From Paracoccaceae bacterium (GTDB taxonomy: Bacteria > Pseudomonadota > Alphaproteobacteria > Rhodobacterales > Rhodobacteraceae): a DNA stretch of 60,223 bases. This document shows positions 47,885 to 57,967 of the stretch, one piece after another; the stretch's first letter is position 1, and each line of letters begins with the position of its first letter. The stretch is taken from contig JAPPHA010000109.1 of the NCBI GenBank assembly GCA_028874915.1, forward strand, positions 1-60,223, in the 5' to 3' direction. The position numbers and the translations under genes are program-made. The notes beneath the pieces are model-generated. The model had not been told where the DNA came from and searched no databases. It saw nothing but the letters and a program-made list of their open reading frames with translations.

Positions 47885-50332
47885 ATGATCATGGTCGGTG
47901 TCAAGCAACGCATTGAAACCGGTTTTGAAGCTTTGGCCGACTTCCTGTACCGAAAGAGAATTCTCGCGATCCTTGCCGTCTTGGTGACCACGGCCGCAGC
48001 GGCAAGCGGATTGCGCAACGTCGCCATAGATACGTCGACCGAGTCGTTTCTTTATCCGGACGACCCCGTGCTGACGCGTTACGAGGGGTTTCGCGACCAG
48101 TTCGGTCGCGACGATGTAATCATAATTTCCGTTGAGCCGGATGCACTGTTTACCCCTGACGCGCTAAGCCGCCTGCAGTCATTGCATGAAGCTCTCGCGG
48201 AGACAGTGCCACACTTGGCCAGCATCACGTCAATGGTCAACGCACGCAACACCCGGGGTGAAGGTGACCGTCTCGTTGTCGGGGACCTGCTGGAGAAATG
48301 GCCGCAAACCGAAAACGACCTTTCCATGCTCCGCGAACGCGTTCTCGCCAACCCGCTTTACCGCAACACTTTGGTCTCGGCGGATGGAAAAGTGACGACG
48401 ATCGCGCTCGAGTTGGCGCGTTTTGCCGATTCCGACAGCGCGTCGCTCGAAACCGCACTCGAATTGTTTGACGAGGAAACGCCTGCACCTGAGGCGCCAG
48501 AAGTGCTTTCCGATGAGGAAACGCACCATGTGCTTGCTACGATTGATGGTGTTGTCGCCGACCATCGGGCAGACGAATTCGTCTTGCGGATTGCAGGTAC
48601 ACCTGCGGTAACCGACTCCCTCAAGAACGCGCTTCAGGACGACATGAAAACCTTTATCGGGGCCGCAATCGGGATGATTGCGCTGCTCTTGTTCATCATG
48701 TTCCGCACCGTTGCAGCCGTTTTTCTGCCCCTCGGTGTCGTGTTGCTGGCCCTTCTAAGCACGATCGGATTGATGGGTCACCTTGGCACGACAATCAAGT
48801 TGCCGACGGTTATCCTTCCTTCGTTCCTCCTCGCGGTCGGTGTTGGCGCTGCCGTCCACCTGCTCGCGATCTACACGCGGAACATTCGTGCCGGGTCCGG
48901 AGAGCGGGCGGCGGTTGTGGGTGCAGTGGGCCACGCCGGGTTGCCGATCCTGTTGACCAGTTTGACCACTGCTGCCGGTCTGGGATCCTTTGCCGCAGCC
49001 GAGGTCGCTCCGATTGCAGAACTCGGTCAATACGCCGCGATCGGCGTCATGATCACGCTCGTCTACACACTGACGCTGCTGCCGGCAGGTCTTGCCCTGT
49101 TTCCGGCGCGTCGGGGAAGCCCGGTCTTGCAGGAGGGCGGGGCTGCAGGCAGGCTCGACGAGGCGTTGGTCGCAATCGCCAAATGGGGTGTTTCCCATGC
49201 CGTTCCGATCGTATGGATGTCCGTTGTCGCAGCGGTCATCAGTGTCGGCCTCGCGGCGCAACTCCGTTTTTCACATGATGTCCTGTCCTGGCTTCCCGAA
49301 AGCTGGCCGGTGCACCGGGCAACCCGGGAAATCGACCGTGACCTCGGTGGATCCGTGACACTCGAGGTGGTGCTGGACACGCACGTAGAGAATGGCCTCC
49401 ACGATCGGGAAACGCTGATCAAGCTCGACACGCTTGCCGAAGAGTTGAAGTCCGGATCGGTGGAGCCTGTTACTGTCGGTGCAGTCCTGTCGATTGCCGA
49501 CCTGCTGAAAGAGATTCACCAAGCGCTCAACGAAAACCGGCCCGAGTACCACCGTGTGCCTGAGAACCCCCGCCTGATCCCGCAGGAGTTCCTGTTGTTC
49601 GAGAATTCGGGCTCGGACGATCTGGAAGATTTCGTGGATACGCAATTCCGTTTCGCACGGTTCAGCATACGTGTGCCCTGGCGTGATACCCTGGCTTACC
49701 CGCCATTCATCCGGAACGTGGAAGCGAAATTCCGGGATTCATTCGGAAACGCGGTGGATTTCACGATTACCGGTATCATGAGCCTGCTGAGCCGAACGCT
49801 TGAAGCTGCCATCCACTCCACCGCGCGGAGCTATTGCATTGCCTTCGTTGTCATCACGTTGATGATGATCGCGTTGATCGGCCGGATTGGAACCGGGTTG
49901 ATCAGCATGTTCCCCAATCTTGCGCCAATCGTTCTCACGCTTGCCTTCATGCAGGTCGCGGGAATCCCGCTCAACCTGTTCACCATGCTGGTCGGTTCGA
50001 TCGCGATCGGTCTGGCTGTCGATGACACGATACACTTCATGCACCACTTTCATCGATACTATGAGCGCACGGGAAACATAGAGGAAGCCGTCCGCCGGAC
50101 ATTGCTGACGTCTGGCCGTGCGATGCTTGCCACGTCGATCGTCCTGTCCTCGGGTTTCTTTATTTTCTGCTTCGCAAACATGAAGAACCTGATCGATTTC
50201 GGGTTGCTGACCGGGATGACCATCCTGACGGCGCTCGGCGCGGACTTCGTGCTTGCCCCGGCGTTGATGGCGCTTCGCTATCGCAAACGGGAAAGACGTG
50301 GAGATGCGCCGGAGTTGGGAGAAACAGAATGA
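47885..50332 (+). CDS. RND-superfamily exporter (MMPL/hopanoid-exporter type)
   Basis: An 815-residue inner-membrane transporter. One membrane helix near the N-terminus (about 24-41) is followed by a periplasmic domain, helices 2-6 (about 255-430), a second periplasmic domain with a helix near 440-460, and helices in the C-terminal part (about 640-800). This is the classic duplicated RND plan. Segments such as PTVILPSFLLAVGVGAAVHL and LFTMLVGSIAIGLAVDDTIHFMHHF match the predicted exporters related to MmpL and HpnN. ATG 47885 is taken as start; ATG 47891 is possible. It overlaps the next gene by 4 bp. The substrate is probably a lipid or hydrophobic compound, by analogy only. Confidence 0.88.
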   Translation: MIMVGVKQRIETGFEALADFLYRKRILAILAVLVTTAAAASGLRNVAIDTSTESFLYPDDPVLTRYEGFRDQFGRDDVIIISVEPDALFTPDALSRLQSLHEALAETVPHLASITSMVNARNTRGEGDRLVVGDLLEKWPQTENDLSMLRERVLANPLYRNTLVSADGKVTTIALELARFADSDSASLETALELFDEETPAPEAPEVLSDEETHHVLATIDGVVADHRADEFVLRIAGTPAVTDSLKNALQDDMKTFIGAAIGMIALLLFIMFRTVAAVFLPLGVVLLALLSTIGLMGHLGTTIKLPTVILPSFLLAVGVGAAVHLLAIYTRNIRAGSGERAAVVGAVGHAGLPILLTSLTTAAGLGSFAAAEVAPIAELGQYAAIGVMITLVYTLTLLPAGLALFPARRGSPVLQEGGAAGRLDEALVAIAKWGVSHAVPIVWMSVVAAVISVGLAAQLRFSHDVLSWLPESWPVHRATREIDRDLGGSVTLEVVLDTHVENGLHDRETLIKLDTLAEELKSGSVEPVTVGAVLSIADLLKEIHQALNENRPEYHRVPENPRLIPQEFLLFENSGSDDLEDFVDTQFRFARFSIRVPWRDTLAYPPFIRNVEAKFRDSFGNAVDFTITGIMSLLSRTLEAAIHSTARSYCIAFVVITLMMIALIGRIGTGLISMFPNLAPIVLTLAFMQVAGIPLNLFTMLVGSIAIGLAVDDTIHFMHHFHRYYERTGNIEEAVRRTLLTSGRAMLATSIVLSSGFFIFCFANMKNLIDFGLLTGMTILTALGADFVLAPALMALRYRKRERRGDAPELGETE

Positions 50333-51126
50333 GAAGACCTGTTGCCGTACTTGCGGTGCTCGCCGCAATGTTGCCATCCGGAGCGTATGCGGAAGGTCCT
50401 GCAGCGCTCGAGATCATGCAGCGCGTCGACGCCCGGGATGACGGCGACAACCGGACGGCCCGGATCAACATGTCGTTGTTTGACCGCAACAACCGGGAGC
50501 GAAAACGGTCGCTCGAAACCTACATGAAGGATCGGGGCCCTGACACGCTCAACCTGATGTTCTTTCTCGAGCCTGCGAATGTGCGCAACACGGGATTTCT
50601 GACCGTTGATTTCCGGTCTCCGGGTCGCGACGATGACCAGTGGCTGTATCTGCCCGAGCTGCACAAGACAAAACGTATCGCGAGCGCCAACAAGTCCCAG
50701 TCGTTCATGGGCACGGACTTTTCCTATGCCGACATGACTCGTCGCGTGCTCGAGGAGTGGAACTACAAGCTTCTGGGCGAACGTGAGGTGCGGGGCAAGA
50801 TGGCGTGGCTGATCGAGGCGACCCCTGTTTCCCGGGCCGTGGAAAAACGATATGGCTACGCCAAGTCCGTGCTGTTCGTGCGCCAGGACATCGACATGGT
50901 CGTGCGTGCGGTCCACTGGCTGTCCGAGGGCGGTCGGCTCAAGTACCTGGACGTTAAGTCGCTTCAACAGATCGACGGCATTTGGACGGCTACCGAGATC
51001 GACATGCGGACGGTACGCAACAAGGAAACGCTGCACCGAACGGTCATGCGTTTCGAAGATGTCCGTTACGGCCAGGTGCTTGACGAGAACCTCTTCACCT
51101 TGCGGCGCCTAGAGCGCGGAACATGA
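50329..51126 (+). CDS. Outer-membrane lipoprotein-sorting (LolA-like) protein
   Basis: A 265-residue exported protein with signal peptide RRPVAVLAVLAAMLPSGAYA (cleavage near 21). The mature part matches the LolA/LolB-like fold family found beside RND exporters (ARINMSLFDRN, LMFFLEPANVRNTGFL, the QWLYLPELHKTKRIAS segment and QSFMGTDFSYADM near 118-130). Members have a hydrophobic cavity for acyl chains. Its ATGA overlap with the exporter gene suggests it shuttles the exported compound across the periplasm. Confidence 0.88.
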   Translation: MRRPVAVLAVLAAMLPSGAYAEGPAALEIMQRVDARDDGDNRTARINMSLFDRNNRERKRSLETYMKDRGPDTLNLMFFLEPANVRNTGFLTVDFRSPGRDDDQWLYLPELHKTKRIASANKSQSFMGTDFSYADMTRRVLEEWNYKLLGEREVRGKMAWLIEATPVSRAVEKRYGYAKSVLFVRQDIDMVVRAVHWLSEGGRLKYLDVKSLQQIDGIWTATEIDMRTVRNKETLHRTVMRFEDVRYGQVLDENLFTLRRLERGT

Positions 51127-51133
51127 CAGCGTC

Positions 51134-52543
51134 ATGGCGATCCGCCAGGTCCTCGTTTTGTGTCTCACGGCGAGCGCGGCCCTTGGTCAGACTGGGCTCG
51201 ACGAAGCGCTCGAAGGTTTCGAGGATGATTTTCCGGCCTCGATTCCCGATGACGTGTCGGACGCTCTGGAAGGATTCGGCCCCGAATCCGTGGAAGGGCC
51301 GGCGGAAGCGGACGAATCCGGAGAACCGGCTTCATGGCTTCGCATTGACGCTACGTTCCACCAACGGGTCGTCGTCAATTTCGCGCACCCCGCACCGCGA
51401 AACGGGGGCATCGACCAACGCGGACTGTCGTCGTTGCGATCCCGTATCAATCTTGAAGCGGGTGCCGATCTCGGGCGTGACTGGCGGGTTCGCGTCACCG
51501 GTCATTCATGGTTCGATTTCGCTTACGGCGTGAGGGGGAGGCATCGCTACCCGTCCGGTTTTCTCGACGAATACGAATACGAGGCAGAACTTGGCGAGGT
51601 CTTCATTCAGGGACCGCTGACGCCAGCCATTGATCTTACACTTGGGCGCCAGATCGTGGTTTGGGGCCGGACCGATCATTTCCGTGTCACGGATGTGCTC
51701 AACCCGCTCGACATCCGCCTTCCCGGTATGACCGACGTCGAGGATGTTCGTCTGCCGGTGGCGATGGTGCGGACCGACTATTACACGGCTCCGTGGACTC
51801 TGAGCATGATTGCCATACCGGAACGAAGGTTCGACAAGCGACCGGTTTTCGGCAGTGATTTCTTTTCCGGCAGTATGGCTCTGCCGCCGCGGGATGCTCC
51901 GGAGAAAACATTTGGAGTTCCGGAACTGGCAGCGGCGGCGACGGGGACCTTCCCGGGTTGGGACATCTCGTTTCATCTGGCGAGTGTCTTCGACGACCGC
52001 CCGTACATTGTCGGAGGCAATGACACGCGGCGTCTCCGGCACAAACGAATATGGATGGCCGGTGCAGCAGGCAACGTCGTTGCCGGCAACTGGCTCCTGA
52101 AGGCGGAAGCCGCAGCGTTCAGGGGGCTTCGCTACACCAATGCGGCGGAAAAGGATTTCTCGCGCCTCGCGGTGCTTGTCGGTGCGGAATATTCCGGGTT
52201 TGTCGACACGAACCTGGCCTTCGAGGCGTTCAACGCTCACATCCTCGACTACGACGACCGTCTGGCCGAACTTCCGGACGACCGTCGCCGCAACGAGCCT
52301 GCCACGGCACTGCGGGTCAGTCGCAGCTTCCGCAATGACTCCATTCACGTCACGTTTCTCGCAATGACCTTCGGGCAGACCGGACAAAACGGGGCCATCC
52401 AGCGGTTACAGGCAACATACGACTGGTCTGACACGGTTGAGTTGACGACCGGGCTTGTGCTCTATCGTTCTGGCGGACAGGTCCCGTTTCGGGGAATCGG
52501 AACCAACGACCGGCTCTTCTTCAATCTGGACTACCACTTTTGA
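51134..52543 (+). CDS. DUF1302-like outer-membrane beta-barrel protein
   Basis: A 469-residue exported protein. Signal peptide AIRQVLVLCLTASAALG is followed by an acidic, helical-looking segment (about 22-65) and then alternating strands of an outer-membrane barrel, with LGRQIVVWGRTDHFRVTDVLNPLD (split near 174-197) and the final Phe of NLDYHF, as in outer-membrane proteins. It begins 8 bp after the LolA-like gene. Together the three genes provide inner-membrane, periplasmic and outer-membrane parts of one probable transport route. Confidence 0.85.
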   Translation: MAIRQVLVLCLTASAALGQTGLDEALEGFEDDFPASIPDDVSDALEGFGPESVEGPAEADESGEPASWLRIDATFHQRVVVNFAHPAPRNGGIDQRGLSSLRSRINLEAGADLGRDWRVRVTGHSWFDFAYGVRGRHRYPSGFLDEYEYEAELGEVFIQGPLTPAIDLTLGRQIVVWGRTDHFRVTDVLNPLDIRLPGMTDVEDVRLPVAMVRTDYYTAPWTLSMIAIPERRFDKRPVFGSDFFSGSMALPPRDAPEKTFGVPELAAAATGTFPGWDISFHLASVFDDRPYIVGGNDTRRLRHKRIWMAGAAGNVVAGNWLLKAEAAAFRGLRYTNAAEKDFSRLAVLVGAEYSGFVDTNLAFEAFNAHILDYDDRLAELPDDRRRNEPATALRVSRSFRNDSIHVTFLAMTFGQTGQNGAIQRLQATYDWSDTVELTTGLVLYRSGGQVPFRGIGTNDRLFFNLDYHF

Positions 52544-52822
52544 GACCCCCGAGGGCACCGGGCAGGTGCCCCCTGTCGACTCCATCCGATCGCAACCCTT
52601 GCCTCGTGAACCAACAGACCAAACCTTGCCCGCATGGACCTGTCGCAGGCAGCAGAGTTGATCCGGGTGGAACGTCTGTTTGCAGCTCGGTCTCTGGCAC
52701 GCCGACTGCCCTGGCCTTTACAGCAGCGCACATGCGCGGACGGCGCAATCGGACTACGGTTGCGGTTGCAATCGGGACCGGTCCCGATAAGACTGCCGTG
52801 GTCCGAAACCGGGAAACCGCAC

Positions 52823-53557
52823 ATGCATATTCTTGTTCTTCAGCACGCACGTTGTGAGCATCCGGGGTCGTTTCGGCGGTTCCTGCGAGAAGACGGCCAC
52901 AGCTGGACGGCGGTCGAACTCGACGAAGGCGAACAGCTTCCGCCGTTGGACGGTTTCGATGCGCTTTGGGTACTGGGCGGACCAATGGACGTCTGGGAAG
53001 AGGACAAGCATCCCTGGCTCGTCCATGAGAAGGCCTTCATACGGGAAGCTGTCCAGGAGCGGGGCATGCCGTTTCTTGGTCTTTGCCTCGGCCACCAGTT
53101 ATTGGCTGAGGCACTCGGAGGCAAATGCGGCCGGTCGGCGACCCCCGAGATCGGCGTCCTTGACGTCCGGTTGACCGAGGCGGGCCTGGAAAGCGTGTTC
53201 CTCGACGGCCTGCCGGAGGTCTTCAAGTGCCTGCAATGGCACAGCGCCGAAGTCTCCCGGATGCCCGACGGCGCCCGCTGCCTGGCCACGACATCGGAAT
53301 GTGCGGTCCAGGCGATGCAATGGGGCCCCAGGGCCCATTCGGTTCAATTCCACTTTGAGGTGGAAGAGGATACGGTCAGCAACTGGGCGGCCATTCCCGA
53401 ATACGCGGCCGCCCTCAGATCGGCCCTGGGCCCGGAGGGCGAGTCGGATATGGCGGCCGCCTGCAAAGCGGAAATGTCCGGGTTTCTCCGCCATGCGGAA
53501 CGGGTCTATATCAATTGGCTTCAAACTGCCGCCCAGACCGGGGCAGATCCGAACTGA
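52823..53557 (+). CDS. Class I glutamine amidotransferase (GMP synthase-like)
   Basis: A 244-residue protein with the triad region: nucleophile Cys88 in GLCLGHQLLAEALGG and the histidine in VQFHFEVEE near 177. The opening HILVLQHARCEHPGSF and LGGPMDVWEEDKHPWL are typical of stand-alone GATase1 proteins such as YfeJ/GuaA-like gamma-glutamyl hydrolases. No synthetase domain is fused and none lies nearby, so the substrate is unknown. ATG 52823 is chosen because the conserved part starts there. Confidence 0.85.
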   Translation: MHILVLQHARCEHPGSFRRFLREDGHSWTAVELDEGEQLPPLDGFDALWVLGGPMDVWEEDKHPWLVHEKAFIREAVQERGMPFLGLCLGHQLLAEALGGKCGRSATPEIGVLDVRLTEAGLESVFLDGLPEVFKCLQWHSAEVSRMPDGARCLATTSECAVQAMQWGPRAHSVQFHFEVEEDTVSNWAAIPEYAAALRSALGPEGESDMAAACKAEMSGFLRHAERVYINWLQTAAQTGADPN

Positions 53558-53660
53558 TCCGCACCCGGGACCCACGGGACATGGCCGAATCGACTTCGGA
53601 TCACGTTGACGTCGCACCGGCGGCGTCAGCCATGAGTCGTGCTGTCCGGGACCGACGTCA

Positions 53661-54725
53661 ATGGCCTTGAGCCCGAGGGTGCAGGCCGGCGCATGGCTGG
53701 CAGTTCTTGCCGTCTTTCTGGCCGTTCTCTGGTTTCTTGGCGACGTCCTCCTGCCCTTTGTCATCGGCATGGCCATCGCCTACTTGCTTGATCCGGTTGC
53801 GGACCGGCTTCAAGGCCTCGGCCTGTCGCGCCTCCTGGCAACCCTTGTCATCACGCTTGTGGCGCTCGTGGTCCTTCTGGCCGTAATAGCGGTCCTGGTC
53901 CCGCTGCTCATCGAGCAGCTTGCGGCCCTGTTCGCCGAGTTGCCGGTTTACCTCCAGGAAATCCAGAGGTTGGCGTCAGCACATTTGCCTGACCTGGTCG
54001 AGGTCGAATCTCTCCTTGCGAAGGCATCGGACTCCCTGATTCCGGTAATCCGGTCGACGAGTGGGGACCTTGCCGGGTTCGTTCTGGCGTCGGCTGTCGG
54101 CGTCGCCGACGCGTTGATCATCGCGGTCGTGGCCCCAGTGGTCGCCGTCTACATGTTGCTGGATTGGGACCGGATGGTGGCGACCGTCGACGGCTGGCTT
54201 CCGAGAGATCACCGGCAGACCATCCGGACGCTGGCCCGCGATGTCGATGCGGTGCTTGCCAGCTTCGTCCGGGGACAGTTGTCGGTCTGCGGAATCCTGG
54301 CCATCTGGTATGCCATTGCGTTGATGGTGGTCGGGCTGAAGTTCGGCCTGGTCGTCGGAGTTCTTGCCGGGATGCTGACGTTCATTCCCTATGTTGGGGC
54401 CATCATCGGTGGCGTGCTTTCCATCGGCATTGCCGTGTTTCAGTTCTGGGACGATCCGATCTGGATCGGGGTCGTTGCGGCAATATTCGTCATTGGGCAA
54501 TTGGCCGAAGGCAATGTCCTGACCCCGAAACTGGTCGGTGGATCCGTGGGACTGCACCCGGTATGGCTGATGTTTGCTCTCTCCGCACTGGGCTCGATGT
54601 TCGGCTTTACCGGACTTTTGGTGGCCGTACCCATTGCGGCTGCGGTCGGCGTGTTCTCGCGTTTCGGTCTCCGGCAGTATCTGGGCGGACGGCTCTATCG
54701 TGGCACATCCGATTCATCTCCATGA
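53661..54725 (+). CDS. AI-2E family (PerM-type) permease
   Basis: A 354-residue inner-membrane protein with about seven or eight hydrophobic segments. It starts with LAVLAVFLAVLWFLGDVLLPFVIGMAIAYLLDPVADRL (split around 14-50), a periplasmic or helical middle part, then FVRGQLSVCGILAIWYAIALMVVGL and the glycine-rich GMLTFIPYVGAIIGG. Proteins of this family have been linked to autoinducer-2 export or sodium/proton exchange. In this cluster it precedes hdaA. Confidence 0.88.
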   Translation: MALSPRVQAGAWLAVLAVFLAVLWFLGDVLLPFVIGMAIAYLLDPVADRLQGLGLSRLLATLVITLVALVVLLAVIAVLVPLLIEQLAALFAELPVYLQEIQRLASAHLPDLVEVESLLAKASDSLIPVIRSTSGDLAGFVLASAVGVADALIIAVVAPVVAVYMLLDWDRMVATVDGWLPRDHRQTIRTLARDVDAVLASFVRGQLSVCGILAIWYAIALMVVGLKFGLVVGVLAGMLTFIPYVGAIIGGVLSIGIAVFQFWDDPIWIGVVAAIFVIGQLAEGNVLTPKLVGGSVGLHPVWLMFALSALGSMFGFTGLLVAVPIAAAVGVFSRFGLRQYLGGRLYRGTSDSSP

Positions 54726-54790
54726 ACCGGAATTGACCGCGAGACGCGTTTGCGCGGGTTCCGTCCGTCGACAGGCTGCCGGTAACGGAA

Positions 54791-55477
54791 ATGACTGAAC
54801 AACTGGCCTTCGAGTTTCCGTACCGAGCGGCAGGCGGCAGCGAAAATTTCTACGTGACAGCGGCCAATCGCCATGCGGTGACGATCCTGGGCGATCCGTC
54901 ACGCTGGCAGAACGGGGGACTGCTGATCTGTGGCCCGCCCGGGTCGGGAAAGAGTCATCTGGCCGATGCCTGGGCCGATCGGTTCGGCGCCCTGCGTCTC
55001 GACGGCGAGTCCCTGGCTGCGGTGCGGGAACCCCGCGGGTTGACGCAGGAACCCGTCCGTCGTCTCGTTGTCGAAGATGTTCATCGGATCGCCGGTGACC
55101 CGCGTGCGGAGAGGCCGCTCCTTCACGTCATCAATTTCCTGTGCGGGCGCCGCGTCCCGTTCCTGCTGACCGCTTGCGGACGGCCGCCGGACTGGCCTTT
55201 TGTCACGCCGGACCTGTCAAGCCGGATAGCAGCTGTCTCCTTTGCGGCTCTGGAAGAACCCGATGACGAACTGTTGCGCGCCCTCCTTGCAAAGCTCTTT
55301 GAAGACCGGCAGTTGGATTGCCCGCCGCGGGTCCTCGATTATCTGGCCCGTCGCGTGGAGCGATCCTATGCCGCGGTCATTCGAACCGTCGATTCGCTCG
55401 ATCACACCTCGCTTGACCGTCGGCGACCGTTGACCCGGGCGTTGGCTGCTGTCGTTCTGGACAAACTCGAATCGTAG
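54791..55477 (+). CDS. hdaA: DnaA-related replication regulator HdaA
   Basis: A 228-residue protein equal to the AAA+ part of DnaA without the DNA-binding domain IV. It has Walker A GPPGSGKS (about 48-55), a Walker B-like LVVEDVHRI, and the sensor region DLSSRIAAVSF. In Caulobacter and relatives HdaA, with the DNA polymerase clamp, inactivates DnaA-ATP. The short N-terminal TEQLAFEFP resembles the clamp-binding motif of Hda proteins (QL.F), which supports the call. Confidence 0.88.
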   Translation: MTEQLAFEFPYRAAGGSENFYVTAANRHAVTILGDPSRWQNGGLLICGPPGSGKSHLADAWADRFGALRLDGESLAAVREPRGLTQEPVRRLVVEDVHRIAGDPRAERPLLHVINFLCGRRVPFLLTACGRPPDWPFVTPDLSSRIAAVSFAALEEPDDELLRALLAKLFEDRQLDCPPRVLDYLARRVERSYAAVIRTVDSLDHTSLDRRRPLTRALAAVVLDKLES

Positions 55478-55625
55478 CAGGCATAATTGGCGCCGTTCCG
55501 AATGGCTCCAGGGCCGGATCGAACCGCCCCGGGAGCCGTCAGTTTGGGTGTGGTCAGGGCCGATGCCAGACAGCGCGATCGAAACAACAGACGGGTCCGG
55601 GAAAATTCCAGCCGGAAAGACCCGG

Positions 55626-57917
55626 ATGAAACGAACCGGTCGTTCGAGCCGATCGGCTGTGACCCCGTCAATGTCGGCGCCATCGGAACCGGGCGTGTCT
55701 GCGGCAACGAAATTGCCGTGTGCAGGACAGTCTCACCTGGCCGCCTCGGTCGACGGAGACTTCCTGAACTCGGTTGCCGGCCCGGGCGTTGAGGTCGATG
55801 AAGACCTGCAAAGCCCGGCCCGATTCATCAATCGGGAGTTGAGTTGGCTGTCCTTCAACGGGCGGGTTCTCGAAGAATCGCGAAACCCGAAGCTGCCTGT
55901 ACTCGAACGGCTCCGCATGTTGTCGATTTCGGGCAGCAATCTCGACGAATTCTTCACGGTTCGGGTGGCCGGGCTCCGGCAGCAGGTCAATGAAGGAATC
56001 TTCCGACTGTCGAAGGACGGTCTGACCCCGGTGCAACAGTTGTCCCGGATCAGTGAGGGGGTCCGTCGACTCATTGCCGAACAGCAGGCTTGCTGGGCCG
56101 ACGTCTTTCAGGAACTCGCCGCGGCCGGAATCGACCTGGTGACGCGCCGCGAATTCAGTGATGACGACCGGAACCTGCTGGCGACGGAGTTCGAGGACGA
56201 GATCTTTCCGATCCTCAGCCCGCTCGCCGTCGACCCTGCGCATCCGTTTCCCTTCATCGCCAGCGGCGGGTTGACCCTTGCTCTGCAATTGCGACGTCGC
56301 AAGGACGGCCGATCGCTCCAGGCGCTGATTCCGATCCCGCAGCCTCTGGACCGTTTCGTTGCTCTTCCTTCCGGCCGGGACGGGCAGATACGGCGGGCGA
56401 CTCTCGAGGACGTTATCCTCGAATTCGTCGAGACGCTGTTTCCCGGGTATGGGCTGGATGGTCACTGCGTCTTCCAACCGCTTCGGGACAGCGACCTGGA
56501 GGTCGAGGAAGAAGCAGACGATCTGGTTCGCGAATTCGAGACCGCTCTCAAGCGCCGTCGCCGAGGCGAGGTCATTCAACTGACCCTGTCGTCCGGCGGC
56601 CCCAAGCCACTCAGGCAGAAGATCTTCGAAGCCCTCACCGTGGACGAGTCCGACGTCATCGAAGTCGATGGACTCGTGGGGATTTCAGACCTTGGCGGTT
56701 TGATCGTCGCCGATCGCAGCGAACTGCAATGGGCGCCCTTCCAGCCCCGGACGCCGGAGAGGGTGCAGGATTTCGACGGCGATATCTTCTCTGCCATTCG
56801 GCAGAAGGACATGCTGCTCCACCACCCCTACGAGAGCTTCGACATCGTTGTCCGGTTCCTCCAGCAGGCTGCCCAGGACCCGGATGTCATGGCCATCAAG
56901 CAGACTCTCTACCGGACGTCCAACGAGTCTCCGATTGTCGAGGCACTCTGCGAAGCGGCCGAAAACGGCAAGTCGGTGATGGCGCTGGTAGAACTGAAGG
57001 CACGGTTTGACGAAGCGGCGAACATTCGTCAGTCACGGCGGCTGGAACGGGCCGGTGCCAATGTCGTCTACGGTTTCATCAATCTCAAGACCCATGCGAA
57101 GATCTCCTCGGTGGTCCGTCGCGAGGAAGACCGGCTCCTGACCTACACCCATTTCGGAACGGGCAACTATCACCCGATCACCGCAAAGGTGTACACGGAC
57201 CTCTCGTTGTTTACCTGTAACCGGTTGCTTGGACGCGATGCCATCAAAGTGTTCAACTTCATATCCGGTTACGCCCGGCCCGAGGCGCTGAACTACCTTT
57301 CAATTTCGCCGATTTGCATGCGCAAGGATCTTCTTGAACTGATCGAGAACGAGGCCCGGATGGCGGCGGCTGGCAAACCGGCGGCCATCTGGGCCAAGAT
57401 GAACTCGCTGATCGAGCCGGATGTGATTGACGCCCTTTATTCGGCATCTCGCGCCGGCGTGAAGATCGATCTTGTGATCCGCGGAATCTGTGGTCTCAGA
57501 CCCGGCATCGCCGGATTTTCCGAGAACATCCGGGTCAAGTCGATCGTCGGGCGGTTCCTCGAACATTCGCGCATCGTCTGCTTCGGTTCCGGTTACGGTC
57601 TCCCTTCGCCGAAGGCGCGGGTCTTCATGTCATCGGCCGACTGGATGGTCCGCAATTTCGACTTTCGGGTCGAGAGTCTGGTTGAAATCCGCAACCGGAC
57701 CGTTCACGCTCAGATCATGAGTCAGATCATGGCGGCCAACCTCGCCGATCAGGCAAACAGCTGGGTCTTGCAGCCCGACGGTCGATACCTTCGCCATCCG
57801 GTGGCGACCGGTCAGTCGCCGTTCAGCTGTCACCGGTTTTTCATGGAGAACCCGTCTCTCAGCGGTCGTGGTTCGGTGGGTGCCAAGGATGTGCCCGAGC
57901 TGACCCATTCCAATTAG
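55626..57917 (+). CDS. ppk1: Polyphosphate kinase 1
   Basis: About 763 residues. It reversibly makes polyphosphate from ATP. The N-domain begins with ARFINRELSWLSFN, and the catalytic part has ALVELKARFDEAANI, the phosphorylated histidine in NLKTHAKIS and a second conserved His in YTHFGTGNYH. The C-terminal domain ends with SSADWMVRNFDFRVE and related motifs. The start is uncertain: ATG 55626 is given, but ATG 55563 and ATG 55671 are also in frame; only the variable N-terminus is affected. It is followed by ppx, its functional counterpart. Confidence 0.94.
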   Translation: MKRTGRSSRSAVTPSMSAPSEPGVSAATKLPCAGQSHLAASVDGDFLNSVAGPGVEVDEDLQSPARFINRELSWLSFNGRVLEESRNPKLPVLERLRMLSISGSNLDEFFTVRVAGLRQQVNEGIFRLSKDGLTPVQQLSRISEGVRRLIAEQQACWADVFQELAAAGIDLVTRREFSDDDRNLLATEFEDEIFPILSPLAVDPAHPFPFIASGGLTLALQLRRRKDGRSLQALIPIPQPLDRFVALPSGRDGQIRRATLEDVILEFVETLFPGYGLDGHCVFQPLRDSDLEVEEEADDLVREFETALKRRRRGEVIQLTLSSGGPKPLRQKIFEALTVDESDVIEVDGLVGISDLGGLIVADRSELQWAPFQPRTPERVQDFDGDIFSAIRQKDMLLHHPYESFDIVVRFLQQAAQDPDVMAIKQTLYRTSNESPIVEALCEAAENGKSVMALVELKARFDEAANIRQSRRLERAGANVVYGFINLKTHAKISSVVRREEDRLLTYTHFGTGNYHPITAKVYTDLSLFTCNRLLGRDAIKVFNFISGYARPEALNYLSISPICMRKDLLELIENEARMAAAGKPAAIWAKMNSLIEPDVIDALYSASRAGVKIDLVIRGICGLRPGIAGFSENIRVKSIVGRFLEHSRIVCFGSGYGLPSPKARVFMSSADWMVRNFDFRVESLVEIRNRTVHAQIMSQIMAANLADQANSWVLQPDGRYLRHPVATGQSPFSCHRFFMENPSLSGRGSVGAKDVPELTHSN

Positions 57918-57967
57918 GGTGGATCCGGGCGTCCCGGTGACACCGGCCCCGACGGGATGAAGTCTTG

